6,118 bases of DNA from JBOFFI01 sp051657245 (lineage in GTDB: Bacteria; Pseudomonadota; Alphaproteobacteria; Holosporales; JBOFFI01). Position 1 is the first letter of the stretch. Each line of letters starts with the position of its first letter. The position numbers and the translations under genes were made by a program. Positions 1 to 5,687 of this stretch are shown one piece after another. The stretch lies in assembly GCA_051657245.1 (NCBI GenBank), contig JBOFKI010000053.1, positions 1-6,118 of the forward strand. Direction: 5' to 3'. A model generated the notes under the pieces. It searched no databases. It was given only the letters and a program-made list of their open reading frames with translations, and was not told the origin of the DNA.

Positions 1-76
1 AAAACGTGTCTTTTTTTACACCTGTCAATCTACGAAATTTTTCGCATGACAACTCTTTGATCTGTTCGTATTTCAT
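1..76 (-). CDS. Transposase, N-terminal fragment (HTH/DDE, IS5-type), runs off the window
   Basis: Only the first 25 codons are inside the window; the gene continues beyond position 1. It begins MKYEQIKELSCEKFRRL and continues TGVKKDTF. This resembles the N-terminal helix-turn-helix region (HTH_Tnp_4 type, normally followed by a DDE_Tnp_4 catalytic domain) of small IS5-family transposases, where an F-RLTGV-TF pattern is common. The ATG at 76-74 is well supported by a perfect GGAGG at 86-82, five bases upstream. None of the catalytic residues are in view, so whether the transposase is intact cannot be judged. The family call is by recall of the N-terminal pattern from 25 residues, so it is probable and not certain. 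Confidence 0.7.
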   Translation of the reverse strand, partial: MKYEQIKELSCEKFRRLTGVKKDTF

Positions 77-81
77 GGATA

Positions 82-86
82 CCTCC
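82..86 (-). promoter_or_regulatory. Ribosome binding site of the transposase
   Basis: The minus strand reads GGAGG followed by five bases (TATCC) and ATG. This near-ideal Shine-Dalgarno sequence is the main reason to accept the very short open frame at the left edge as a real gene start. Confidence 0.75.
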
Positions 87-108
87 AGACCAAAGCTTAA
101 CTTTTTTT

Positions 109-423
109 TTACCAAAATGATAGTTTCCGAAGAAGTCTACTGTTTTTTAACGCTTCAAGAGATCCATCACGCATCAATTCAAAAATATTTGAAGGACTCT
201 CTTGTTCAAAAATTTCTTGGGAAAAAGCAGGAAATTCGTGGATCAGCAAAAACAATCCTACAAGAGATTTTTTGTTTTCTTGAACGTGCTCGAAGGCCTT
301 TTTCACGCTTGATTTAAATAAATCAAATTTTTTAGCCAGATAGGGGGTTTTTTGTTCAATAAGGTCAGAAAGAAAGACGCCAGGCTGTTGAGCCTTAAGC
401 AATGCGCGCCCTCTGCGTAAGCC
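109..423 (-). pseudogene. C-terminal segment of the broken exported-protein gene, in the -1 frame
   Basis: This frame is open from just after TAG 426-424 to TAA 111-109. It reads RALLKAQQPGVFLSDLIEQK and onward, with a plausible amphipathic composition (KKFDLFKSSVKKAFEHVQ, then SLVGLFLLIHEFPAFSQ). It has no ATG before a late internal one and no ribosome binding site, but it joins the previous segment well if one base is restored near 403-413. The final codons, from about AGT-AGA at 141-136 on, overlap the putative IS terminal repeat, so the stop codon is likely supplied by the element. Confidence 0.5.
122..138 (-). repeat. Putative left terminal inverted repeat of the IS
   Basis: The minus strand from 138 to 122 reads AGACTTCTTCGGAAACT. 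Its position, about 45-60 bp upstream of the transposase ATG, fits an IS terminal repeat, and its sequence resembles IS5-family ends as I recall them. The matching inverted copy, AGTTTCCGAAGAAGTCT on the same strand, should lie beyond the left window edge, so the call is unproven here. Confidence 0.4.
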
Positions 424-962
424 CTAAAAGCTGAATGTAGGATGGCTTTATCTGCTTTTGCATGCAAGAAATCATGGAGCGCAAAGCTAAAAGGAGAAGT
501 CTCAAGCACACCATGAACATCTCTCTGTACTTTAGTTGGAAACGGGATGGGATAAAGACCCTTAAGCCAGCAATTTAAGAGAAAACGAACGTTCAGGATA
601 GATTCTCCAAGCAAAGGATAATAAGCATTTGCTAAAATATATTGCCCCAGTTTGTCGTTAAACAAACCTTGAACACTACAGGGAATTCTGCTTCCAATTT
701 GAATATCTTTATTTTTTTCACCCAAGACAGAGAGAGCAGCCTCCATTTTGGAAGGGTTCAACGCAACGGGCAATCCCTTTTTGTCTTTCTGAAAAAATGC
801 CTCAAAAGTGCCCGCTTCAGAGATAGATGGGTGCCCCCAAACATTACGTTCATCTTGGGTTGGATTGCTGAGCAAAGCAGCATAGCGGAAGTGCGCCAAA
901 AAAAACCACGTAAGTGAAACGTTTTCTTCTACAATATTGCGCTCAACCTCTGCTTGGAAGCG
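303..962 (-). pseudogene. Middle segment of the broken exported-protein gene
   Basis: This segment is 219 codons, open from the codon right after the upstream TGA and in the same frame, ending at TGA 305-303. The first 21 codons (RFQAEVERNIVEENVS onward) look protein-like and contain no ATG or GTG; the first usable start is TTG at 899-897, preceded by a run of T and no Shine-Dalgarno. That lack of a start argues that it is not an independent gene. Visible traits are an aromatic and hydrophobic stretch (SLTWFFLAHFRYAALL), a polar loop (SNPTQDERNVWGHPS) and a His-containing helix-like stretch (FALHDFLHAKADKAILH). No domain is recognised. The last roughly 30 codons before the TGA are probably out-of-frame reading caused by the frameshift near 410. 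Confidence 0.55.
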
Positions 963-1265
963 TCAGATATGCTGAACTTCAGAGTGCATCTTCACATCGT
1001 CTAATAAATAATTCGCCATGGGAATAAGGGAGGGTTGATGTTCTGCTAGAGCTTGCTCTCCCCCTTCTTTATAAAGCTCTCTAAGTTCGTCGATCACCTT
1101 CTGGTTGGCTGAAACAAAACGCTGAGTCTCTGGGTTTCGGCTTGAAGGACCGCAAGCAAACGCCTCTTCAGAACCAAGATTTTCACCTGGCATAGCCAAA
1201 GCAATTGAGCTGCATACAAGAAAAGTAAAACAAAAAAGATTTTTAATAAAACGACGAGAAGCCAT
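963..1265 (-). CDS. Small exported protein of unknown function, or N-terminal piece of a pseudogene
   Basis: This is a 100-codon frame starting at ATG 1265-1263 and ending in TGA. An AGAGG at 1280-1276 lies ten bases upstream. A TTG further upstream in the same frame (1295) would sit ahead of this ribosome binding site and spoil the signal peptide, so ATG is preferred. Residues 1-24 form a classical Sec signal peptide: basic n-region with R4, R5 and K8, hydrophobic core LFCFTFLVCSSIAL, and A22-L23-A24 as a signal peptidase I site. C18 is not in a good lipobox. The mature part is about 76 residues, charged, helical in character (VIDELRELYKEGGEQALAEH), with one Cys in SEEAFACGPSS. No family is recognised. 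Because the frame continues past the TGA, this is probably the surviving start of a longer gene, although by itself it could still be expressed and secreted. Confidence 0.6.
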   Translation of the reverse strand: MASRRFIKNLFCFTFLVCSSIALAMPGENLGSEEAFACGPSSRNPETQRFVSANQKVIDELRELYKEGGEQALAEHQPSLIPMANYLLDDVKMHSEVQHI

Positions 1266-1299
1266 AGAAAATAAACCTCTGTTGAAAAAAAACAAGAAA

Positions 1300-1329
1300 A
1301 TTAGTCGTACGGTAGTTTTTATTTATCAA
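1300..1329 (-). promoter_or_regulatory. Possible promoter of the exported-protein gene
   Basis: In the 68-bp AT-rich gap after the ABC-F gene, the minus strand has TTGATA (1329-1324), 18 bases, then ACTAAT (1305-1300). That is five of six and four of six matches to sigma-70 boxes, about 35 bp ahead of the ATG. AT-rich DNA produces such matches by chance, so this is only a candidate. No stem followed by a T run, as in a Rho-independent terminator, is seen after the ABC-F stop. Confidence 0.25.
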
Positions 1330-1333
1330 AAAA

Positions 1334-2893
1334 TCAATTTTCTTCCATTAAACGTTCATACATCGCCAAATCCCCTTCAAAGCTTTGGATTGAGCCATTT
1401 TTTACAATCCAGAGGGAATCTGCCACATGCTGAAGCAAGTAGCGATCATGGGTCACCAGCACCACTGCGCCTTTATAACGATTCAACGTTGCGATAAGGG
1501 ATTCCCGCATTTCTATATCCAAATGGTTCGTGGGCTCATCCAAAATCAGTAAGGTTGGGCGATCCGCTGTTAAACAGGCGAAGAGCAGGCGCGCGCGCTC
1601 TCCTCCTGAGAGATCGCGCACTTTTTGCTCTGCTTTTTCCTTCGGGAAACCAAAGCGCCCTAAATGAGCACGGATTTGGGTATCATTAGCGGTAGGGAGC
1701 CGATCATAGACATGATCATAGGCCCTTTGCTGAAGCTCCAAGGTCTCAAACTGATCTTGCCGATAAAAGGCGATGTTGAGCTTAGGGTGAAGGGTACAAC
1801 TCCCTTTTTGAGCCTCAAGCTCACCTGCTAAAAACCGTGCAAAGGTTGTTTTGCCATTACCATTGCTTCCCAGTAAGGCGATGCGATCCTGGGGGCCGAT
1901 CGAAGCCGTCAAATTTTTAAGAACGGTCTTGTCACCGTAACCTAAAAATATTTTTTCAAATGAAATTAAGGGAGGTGCCAAAGCGTCTACTTCGGGAAAG
2001 TCAAATGCAATGGTGGGGTCATTCTTTTCCACGGGGATGGGATGCATTTTTTCCAAAGCCTTCATCCGGCTTTGGGCTTGTTTAGCCTTGCTAGCTTTAG
2101 CACGAAAGCGGTTCACGAAGTCAACCATGTGCTCCCGCTGGGCATTCATTTTTTTATTAAAGGCGGCGATGTTGGCTTGCTGCATCTCATAGGTTTTGAG
2201 AAAGGTATCAAAATTGCCTGCATAACGCTCTACCTTTCCTTGTTTTAAGTGGAGGATTCCATTAACGGTCGCGTTTAAGAAATCCCGCTCATGGGAAATC
2301 AGCAAAAAACTTTTGGGATAACGTTTAAGAAATGTCTCCAACCAGGTTGAAGTTTCTAAATCTAGATGGTTTGTTGGCTCATCCAAAAGCAACAGATCAG
2401 GTTCTTGAAACAGAACAGCCCCAAGGGCCGCCCGCATCCGAAACCCACCAGAGAAGGTGTGAAGGGGCTGTTGCTGGGCCTCATCTGAAAATCCAAGCCC
2501 TTTGAGAACAACTGCTGCCCTTGCTTCAGCTGTATAAGCATCTATGGCAATCAGGCGCTCATAGAGATCTCCCATCCGATTTGAGTCTGTACATGTTTCA
2601 AGCTCATGCAAGAGCTCCAGACGTTCCGTGTCTTGGGAAAGCAAATAGGCCAAAGGAGACAGGTCTCCATCTGGCATTTCTTGCTTGACGGCTAAAATTT
2701 TCCAATGTTTTGCAAGCTCAATGCGACCTTGATCTGGAGCCAGCTGCTGTTGAATTAATTTAAAAAGCGTCGATTTTCCAGACCCATTTCGGCCCACAAG
2801 GCCTAGATGCTGTCCATCGCTTAACTGAAAACTTACATTTTCAAGCAATTGCCTTTGGGGAATGGCATAAGAGACCTGTTGCAGTGAGAGCAC
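1334..2893 (-). CDS. ABC-F family ATPase, YheS-like, without C-terminal extension
   Basis: This is a 519-residue soluble protein with two ABC ATPase domains and no membrane segments, the hallmark of ABC-F proteins that bind the ribosomal E site and modulate translation. Domain 1 has Walker A GRNGSGKST (34-42), signature FSGGF (147-151), Walker B LLLLDEPTNHLD (167-178, catalytic E172) and H-loop H201. The inter-domain linker includes FRAKASKAKQAQSRMKALEK (263-282), matching the basic helical linker of E. coli YheS. Domain 2 has Walker A GSNGNGKTT (342-350), LSGGE (428-432), LLILDEPTNHLD (448-459, E453) and H482. All catalytic residues are present. YheS of E. coli is over 100 residues longer through a C-terminal coiled coil; this protein ends right after the GDLAMYERL segment, so that part is absent. 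The start is GTG 2893-2891, since an in-frame TAG precedes it directly; upstream GGA and AAGG are weak ribosome binding sites. Resistance-type ABC-F function is not implied. Confidence 0.93.
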   Translation of the reverse strand: MLSLQQVSYAIPQRQLLENVSFQLSDGQHLGLVGRNGSGKSTLFKLIQQQLAPDQGRIELAKHWKILAVKQEMPDGDLSPLAYLLSQDTERLELLHELETCTDSNRMGDLYERLIAIDAYTAEARAAVVLKGLGFSDEAQQQPLHTFSGGFRMRAALGAVLFQEPDLLLLDEPTNHLDLETSTWLETFLKRYPKSFLLISHERDFLNATVNGILHLKQGKVERYAGNFDTFLKTYEMQQANIAAFNKKMNAQREHMVDFVNRFRAKASKAKQAQSRMKALEKMHPIPVEKNDPTIAFDFPEVDALAPPLISFEKIFLGYGDKTVLKNLTASIGPQDRIALLGSNGNGKTTFARFLAGELEAQKGSCTLHPKLNIAFYRQDQFETLELQQRAYDHVYDRLPTANDTQIRAHLGRFGFPKEKAEQKVRDLSGGERARLLFACLTADRPTLLILDEPTNHLDIEMRESLIATLNRYKGAVVLVTHDRYLLQHVADSLWIVKNGSIQSFEGDLAMYERLMEEN

Positions 2894-2959
2894 CTATTTT
2901 CCAACCTTGTTTGATTTCGAAACCTATTGGAAAGCAGCTTAACCCTTGACATCCCGTTC

Positions 2960-2994
2960 GTCTATGCCAAAAAATAGACTTCTTGCCAAAGCAA
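2960..2994. repeat. Two small inverted repeats between tolA and the ABC-F gene
   Basis: GTCTAT (2960-2965) and ATAGAC (2974-2979) form a 6-bp stem with an 8-base loop. Next to it, TTGC (2983-2986) and GCAA (2991-2994) form a 4-bp stem with a CAAA loop. On the minus strand a run of six T lies inside the larger loop, not after a stem, so this is not a standard terminator. It may be a weak attenuator or chance. Confidence 0.25.
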
Positions 2995-3013
2995 TTTTTA
3001 TGGGCTGAAAATA

Positions 3014-3937
3014 TCACATCCGTGGGCTGAACCGGAAGGTAAAGGTCTTCCAACTCTCATATTTATCGAGGGGAAGCTTAAGCGGGGTGCACTGCGGATC
3101 TCGGACGGCACGCAACGCGCTTTCCAAACCTGCTTGATAAAAGGCGTGCCGGGTTGAGCTCTGGCCTGGAAGCACTTTTACATTTTTCACCGTTGCGTCT
3201 GGGTTCATTTCCATCTCCAACACAACCGATAGATCTCCGGCATCCTTTGCCCCCGCAGGAATCCGCCAGCACCTACGCATCTGTTGACGCAGCAAATCCA
3301 TCTCGCTCATGCTCAAGGTTCCCACTTCGGGAGCAGCGTTCACCGAATCAGACGTGGGGTCTGTTTCATCCAGAAGCTGATCTATCCCGTCATCTGCCGT
3401 ATCTTCCAGATTTTTAAGAAGCTCGTCTACCTTGCTCTCAGGACGCGGCTTTTTAGGTTTGGCTTTCTCGTCTTTTTTCTGAGGCTTGGGCTTTTCAGCT
3501 TTTTTCTCTTGTTTAGAAGCTTCTTTTGGCTTTTCCGCCGGTTTTTTGTCTTTCTCCTTTTCCTTGAGCTTTTCTGGCTCAGGCTTGGGCTCTGAAGGAG
3601 GAAGTATGCCAGGAGCCTCCGGCTCTGGCTTTGGTTTTGGAAGGAGTTCCGGCTTTTTTTCAGGGATCAAAGGCTGTTCAGCAGCTTCAACGGGCTTAGG
3701 TTCTTCAGGCTTTACCTCCGGCGCTGGCTCTGGAGGCTTTGGCTTTGGCATGGGTTTAGGTTTTAAGGCTGGAGCTCTGGAGACGCTGTCGATGGGGACA
3801 ATTTCCACAGGAATGGGGTGCGGCGGCTCTAGGGGAACCTTGCCCCAAGGAAGGTTAACCCAAAAGAGAGACAGGAGAAGCCCATGCAAAAGCAGGGAAA
3901 AAATCAATCCTATCGTCAGATTTGTGTCGCGCTTCAT
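3014..3937 (-). CDS. tolA: TolA, envelope energy-transducing protein
   Basis: This 307-residue protein spans the periplasm and passes proton-motive force from TolQR toward the outer membrane. Residues 8-28 form the N-terminal anchor; S14 and H18 in SLLLH reproduce the Ser-x3-His spacing of TolA/TonB anchors that contact TolQ-TolR. Residues about 35-165 are a long Pro/Lys/Glu-rich spacer (KPKPMPKPKPPEP, many EKPK units), more like TonB than the Ala-rich helix of E. coli TolA. Residues about 205-307 resemble the C-terminal TolA domain: a RRCWRIP segment, a predicted strand pair around VVLEMEMNPDATV, and YESWKTFTFRF at the end, with C223 and C283 positioned to form a disulfide. The ATG at 3937 is chosen over TTG at 3943 because AGGAGAGG (3952-3945) ends seven bases before the ATG but only one base before the TTG. 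It follows tolR by 15 bp. It ends in TGA. No tolB follows. Confidence 0.92.
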   Translation of the reverse strand: MKRDTNLTIGLIFSLLLHGLLLSLFWVNLPWGKVPLEPPHPIPVEIVPIDSVSRAPALKPKPMPKPKPPEPAPEVKPEEPKPVEAAEQPLIPEKKPELLPKPKPEPEAPGILPPSEPKPEPEKLKEKEKDKKPAEKPKEASKQEKKAEKPKPQKKDEKAKPKKPRPESKVDELLKNLEDTADDGIDQLLDETDPTSDSVNAAPEVGTLSMSEMDLLRQQMRRCWRIPAGAKDAGDLSVVLEMEMNPDATVKNVKVLPGQSSTRHAFYQAGLESALRAVRDPQCTPLKLPLDKYESWKTFTFRFSPRM

Positions 3938-3944
3938 AGCCAAA

Positions 3945-3952
3945 CCTCTCCT
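3945..3952 (-). promoter_or_regulatory. Ribosome binding site that fixes the tolA start
   Basis: AGGAGAGG on the minus strand starts right after the tolR TAG. Seven bases separate it from ATG 3937-3935, against one base to the in-frame TTG 3943-3941, so the ATG is the better start. Confidence 0.7.
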
Positions 3953-4444
3953 CTATTTAGAAAGAGAAGGAGATTTTACGCGCTCTCCTGAGACGGGCAA
4001 CTTAGGCTTTGATCCAGCAGGTTCGCTGATCAAGGCAACCTTGGTATACCCCCCCTGGCGAATCAACCCCATCAATTCCATAACTTGCCCATAGGCAAGG
4101 GTTTGATCAGCGCGAATGTAGACAGGCGCGTCGGGATTCACCCCCGTAATGGCTTTTAAACGCGCAACCAAGGCAGCAGAAGGAACCTCGGTTTCTTGCA
4201 AAAAAAGCTTCCCCTCTTGGGTGAGGGTTATCATCAATGGGTCTTTTTGCTCAGGCAAAGCAGGCGCATTGCTGCCAGGAAGATCCACAGGGACCCCTGT
4301 GGTCATCAGGGGCGCAGCAACCATAAAAATTACTAACAGCACCAACATCACGTCCACCATCGGCGTTACGTTAATCTCAGACATAGCCTGAAATTTACGT
4401 CGTCCTTTGGACCTGTTACCAGCTTTAGAAAAAGAAGCGCCCAT
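3953..4444 (-). CDS. tolR: TolR, inner-membrane proton channel component
   Basis: This 163-residue protein of the ExbD/TolR family forms, with TolQ, the motor driven by the proton gradient that energises TolA. A basic cytoplasmic N-terminus (SKAGNRSKGRRKFQ) precedes one membrane helix at about 26-46. The motif MSEINVTPMVDVMLVLL carries D31, which by alignment is the proton-carrying aspartate (D23 in E. coli). The periplasmic part has the ExbD-type pattern PVYIRADQTLAYGQVMELMG and GYTKVALISEP. It ends in a short polar tail (VSGERVKSPSLSK), slightly longer than E. coli TolR (142). The ATG directly abuts the tolQ TAG, and the ribosome binding site GGAGGAAGGA (4460-4451) sits inside the tolQ end, pointing to coupled translation and balanced TolQ and TolR output. 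Confidence 0.95.
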   Translation of the reverse strand: MGASFSKAGNRSKGRRKFQAMSEINVTPMVDVMLVLLVIFMVAAPLMTTGVPVDLPGSNAPALPEQKDPLMITLTQEGKLFLQETEVPSAALVARLKAITGVNPDAPVYIRADQTLAYGQVMELMGLIRQGGYTKVALISEPAGSKPKLPVSGERVKSPSLSK

Positions 4445-5200
4445 CTAACGTCCTTCCTCCAGCTGGCGCGAAATAATGGCACCAAACTCATGGGAGAAGG
4501 AATCTAAACGGTTTCCATAGCGGTTGAGCTCATTAGAAATCTTGTTATAAGCAATCACAGCCGGAATGGCCGCCACGAGGCCAAGAGCTGTTGCAAAGAG
4601 GGCTTCTGCAATGGCGGGGGCCACAACGGTAAGGCTGGTATTTTGGGACATAGCAATGGATTGGAAGCTGTTCATAATCCCCCAGACGGTTCCAAACAAA
4701 CCAATAAACGGTGACGTAGAGCCAACAGAAGCCAAAAAACCCATATGCTTTTCAATTTGGTCCATTTCCCGGCCTGCGGTAACCTCCATCACCCGCTCAA
4801 TCCGCTGTTGAAGGGTGCTTCCCACTTCTTTAGACAAGCGTCCACTTTGGGACGTGGAACGCCTCCACTCTCGCATGGCCGCAGCAAATACCGCCGCAAA
4901 AGGGTCTTTGGGTTTAGCCCCCGTCCGATCAAAAAGCGTATCAAGAGAAGCCGCAGACCAAAACCCTTCTTCAAACTGATCTGCAAGCTGTTGAAGGCGG
5001 CGGATTTTCATCAATTTTGAAAAAATAATCGACCAAGACCAAACAGATGCTAAGGCAAGCCCTATCATGACGAATTTAACGATGGGATCTGCAGAAAGGA
5101 AAAGCCCCCACAACGAAAGGTCGTGGACCATTCCCCCCAACGCAGCGCCTTCAGCTATCGGAAGTACAGGGGCGGAAATGGGAACCGGAAGTGTGAGCAT
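4445..5200 (-). CDS. tolQ: TolQ, inner-membrane proton channel component
   Basis: This 251-residue protein of the MotA/TolQ/ExbB family has three membrane helices at about 40-60, 153-177 and 195-217, with a cytoplasmic loop of about 90 residues between the first two. The diagnostic block GSTSPFIGLFGTVWGIMNSF (160-179) and EALFATALGLVAAIPAVIAY (199-218) are present; T171 and T204 correspond by constant offset to E. coli T145 and T178, polar residues lining the channel. TolQ assembles with TolR and the TolA anchor to support outer-membrane constriction at division. ATG 5200-5198 has GAGAG about eight bases upstream and gives a Pro/Ala-rich 23-residue leader. A second ATG at 5131 (M24) would give 228 residues, near the 230 of E. 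coli, but the G run before it is too close to be a good ribosome binding site. It lies 37 bp after ybgC and ends in TAG. Confidence 0.95.
   Translation of the reverse strand: MLTLPVPISAPVLPIAEGAALGGMVHDLSLWGLFLSADPIVKFVMIGLALASVWSWSIIFSKLMKIRRLQQLADQFEEGFWSAASLDTLFDRTGAKPKDPFAAVFAAAMREWRRSTSQSGRLSKEVGSTLQQRIERVMEVTAGREMDQIEKHMGFLASVGSTSPFIGLFGTVWGIMNSFQSIAMSQNTSLTVVAPAIAEALFATALGLVAAIPAVIAYNKISNELNRYGNRLDSFSHEFGAIISRQLEEGR
4451..4460 (-). promoter_or_regulatory. Ribosome binding site of tolR inside the tolQ 3' end
   Basis: GGAGGAAGGA lies within the last tolQ codons (encoding part of LEEGR), six bases before the tolR ATG. Since tolQ ends TAG and tolR begins ATG with no base between, terminating ribosomes can restart directly. 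Confidence 0.7.
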
Positions 5201-5237
5201 ATTTGTTTCTCTCTTTCATTTCAAAACAATTTTGGCT

Positions 5238-5672
5238 TTAAGATAAAGTTGCTGAGCCAAAAGGTAAAGCCTCTTGTAAAATTTGCATTTTTTCGTAAAG
5301 AAGCCCCGGCAACCGCCCAGGCTTCCCTGAATCATACATCCAAACCAGTTGGATTTCTATCTCCACAAGACAAACCCCCTCTCGGTAGATATCTTGGCGC
5401 AAGGTTAAGCGCGTCTTGCTCAGATGCTTGAGGGACGTTCGCACCTCCAGCGCATCATCCAAAACCGCTGGTTTCAAAAAGCGTAAATGACAATCTCTCA
5501 CCACCAGTGCCCCTTCAGCTTCCTGGCGCAGCCTTGCATAAAGGATGCCTAAAGCCCTTAAGAGCTCTGTGCGAGCCTGTTCTGCAAAATTCAGGTATTG
5601 GGCATGGTACACAATCTTCCCAGCATCCGTATGCTGAACATAAATTCTTATGGGAAACAAAAAATCTTTCAC
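5238..5672 (-). CDS. ybgC: YbgC, Tol-Pal-associated acyl-CoA thioesterase
   Basis: This 144-residue hotdog-fold thioesterase (4HBT family) is slightly longer than the 134 residues of E. coli YbgC. YbgC proteins hydrolyse acyl-CoA, are cytoplasmic, and nearly always precede tolQ, with a proposed link to phospholipid metabolism at the envelope. The N-terminal active-site motif is clear: YVQHTDAGKIVYHAQYLNFA (11-30), with D16 as the catalytic aspartate and H23 in VYHA. The usual double Gly after DA is GK here. EQARTELLRALGI follows as the family's central helix, then strands RLTLRQDIYREG and LVEIEIQLVWMY. The start is GTG at 5672-5670, with AAGAAAGG (5687-5680) seven bases upstream. An ATG one base out of frame (5674-5672) overlaps it and is stopped at once (ATGTGA), so it is not the start. 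The gap to ruvB is 15 bp and the ribosome binding site begins right after the ruvB stop. Confidence 0.94.
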   Translation of the reverse strand: MKDFLFPIRIYVQHTDAGKIVYHAQYLNFAEQARTELLRALGILYARLRQEAEGALVVRDCHLRFLKPAVLDDALEVRTSLKHLSKTRLTLRQDIYREGVCLVEIEIQLVWMYDSGKPGRLPGLLYEKMQILQEALPFGSATLS

Positions 5673-5687
5673 ATGAAGGCCTTTCTT

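Larger units (their letters stand above)
1..138 (-). mobile_element. End of an insertion sequence (IS5-like), transposase-proximal side
   Basis: The left edge holds the start of a transposase gene read toward position 1. Between that gene and the broken exported-protein gene there is a short AT-rich leader with a run of nine A on the minus strand (110-102). On the minus strand, 138-122 reads like the GACTTCTTCGGAAACT-type terminal repeats I recall from IS5-family elements, preceded by TA, a possible target dinucleotide. The boundary at about 138 is inferred from this resemblance only, since the other end of the element lies outside the window. The element's first bases would supply the last ten codons of the neighbouring broken frame. 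Confidence 0.5.
109..1265 (-). pseudogene. Broken gene for an exported protein of unknown family (whole extent)
   Basis: Three consecutive open stretches on the minus strand read as one protein. The first has a signal peptide and ends at TGA (965-963). The second is in exactly the same frame and opens at the next codon. The third is in the -1 frame and takes over between 423 and 303, most naturally near 413-403, where GAGGGCGCGC could have lost one base. Adding one G there joins AFRAYAEG directly to RALLKAQQPG. The reconstructed product is about 385 residues including the TGA position. The last ten codons probably belong to the adjoining IS, so the original C-terminus is lost. I do not recognise the family. 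The reconstructed body is mostly soluble, with a few hydrophobic stretches such as SLTWFFLAHF and SLASFF. Three lesions in one gene indicate decay; recoding or sequencing error could explain single lesions but hardly all of them. Confidence 0.65.

Noticed and set aside
6..317. Plus-strand open frame of 103 codons at the left edge
   Set aside because: It is opposite the transposase start and the broken gene's last segment, which has better evidence; no ribosome binding site is seen.
963..965. TGA read as tryptophan (altered genetic code), to explain the split gene
   Set aside because: TolA and the ABC-F gene end at TGA at family-appropriate places, Trp is encoded by TGG throughout, and no conserved gene here has an internal TGA.
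1266..1333. Rho-independent terminator after the ABC-F gene
   Set aside because: T runs are present, but the only palindrome nearby is a bare CGTACG without a stable stem next to them.
2946..2951. TTGACA box on the plus strand
   Set aside because: It is a perfect -35 box, but nothing like a -10 box follows at 16-19 bases and no plus-strand gene lies downstream.
2841..3053. Minus-strand open frame of 70 codons covering the gap between tolA and the ABC-F gene
   Set aside because: It overlaps the tolA end and the ABC-F start in a different frame, and its product looks like random translation. It is not a remnant of tolB as far as I can see.
3486..4094. Plus-strand open frame of 202 codons, Ser/Gly/Phe-rich
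   Set aside because: It lies opposite tolA and the end of tolR. Its composition is the mirror of the Pro/Lys/Glu-rich TolA spacer, and it has no supported start.
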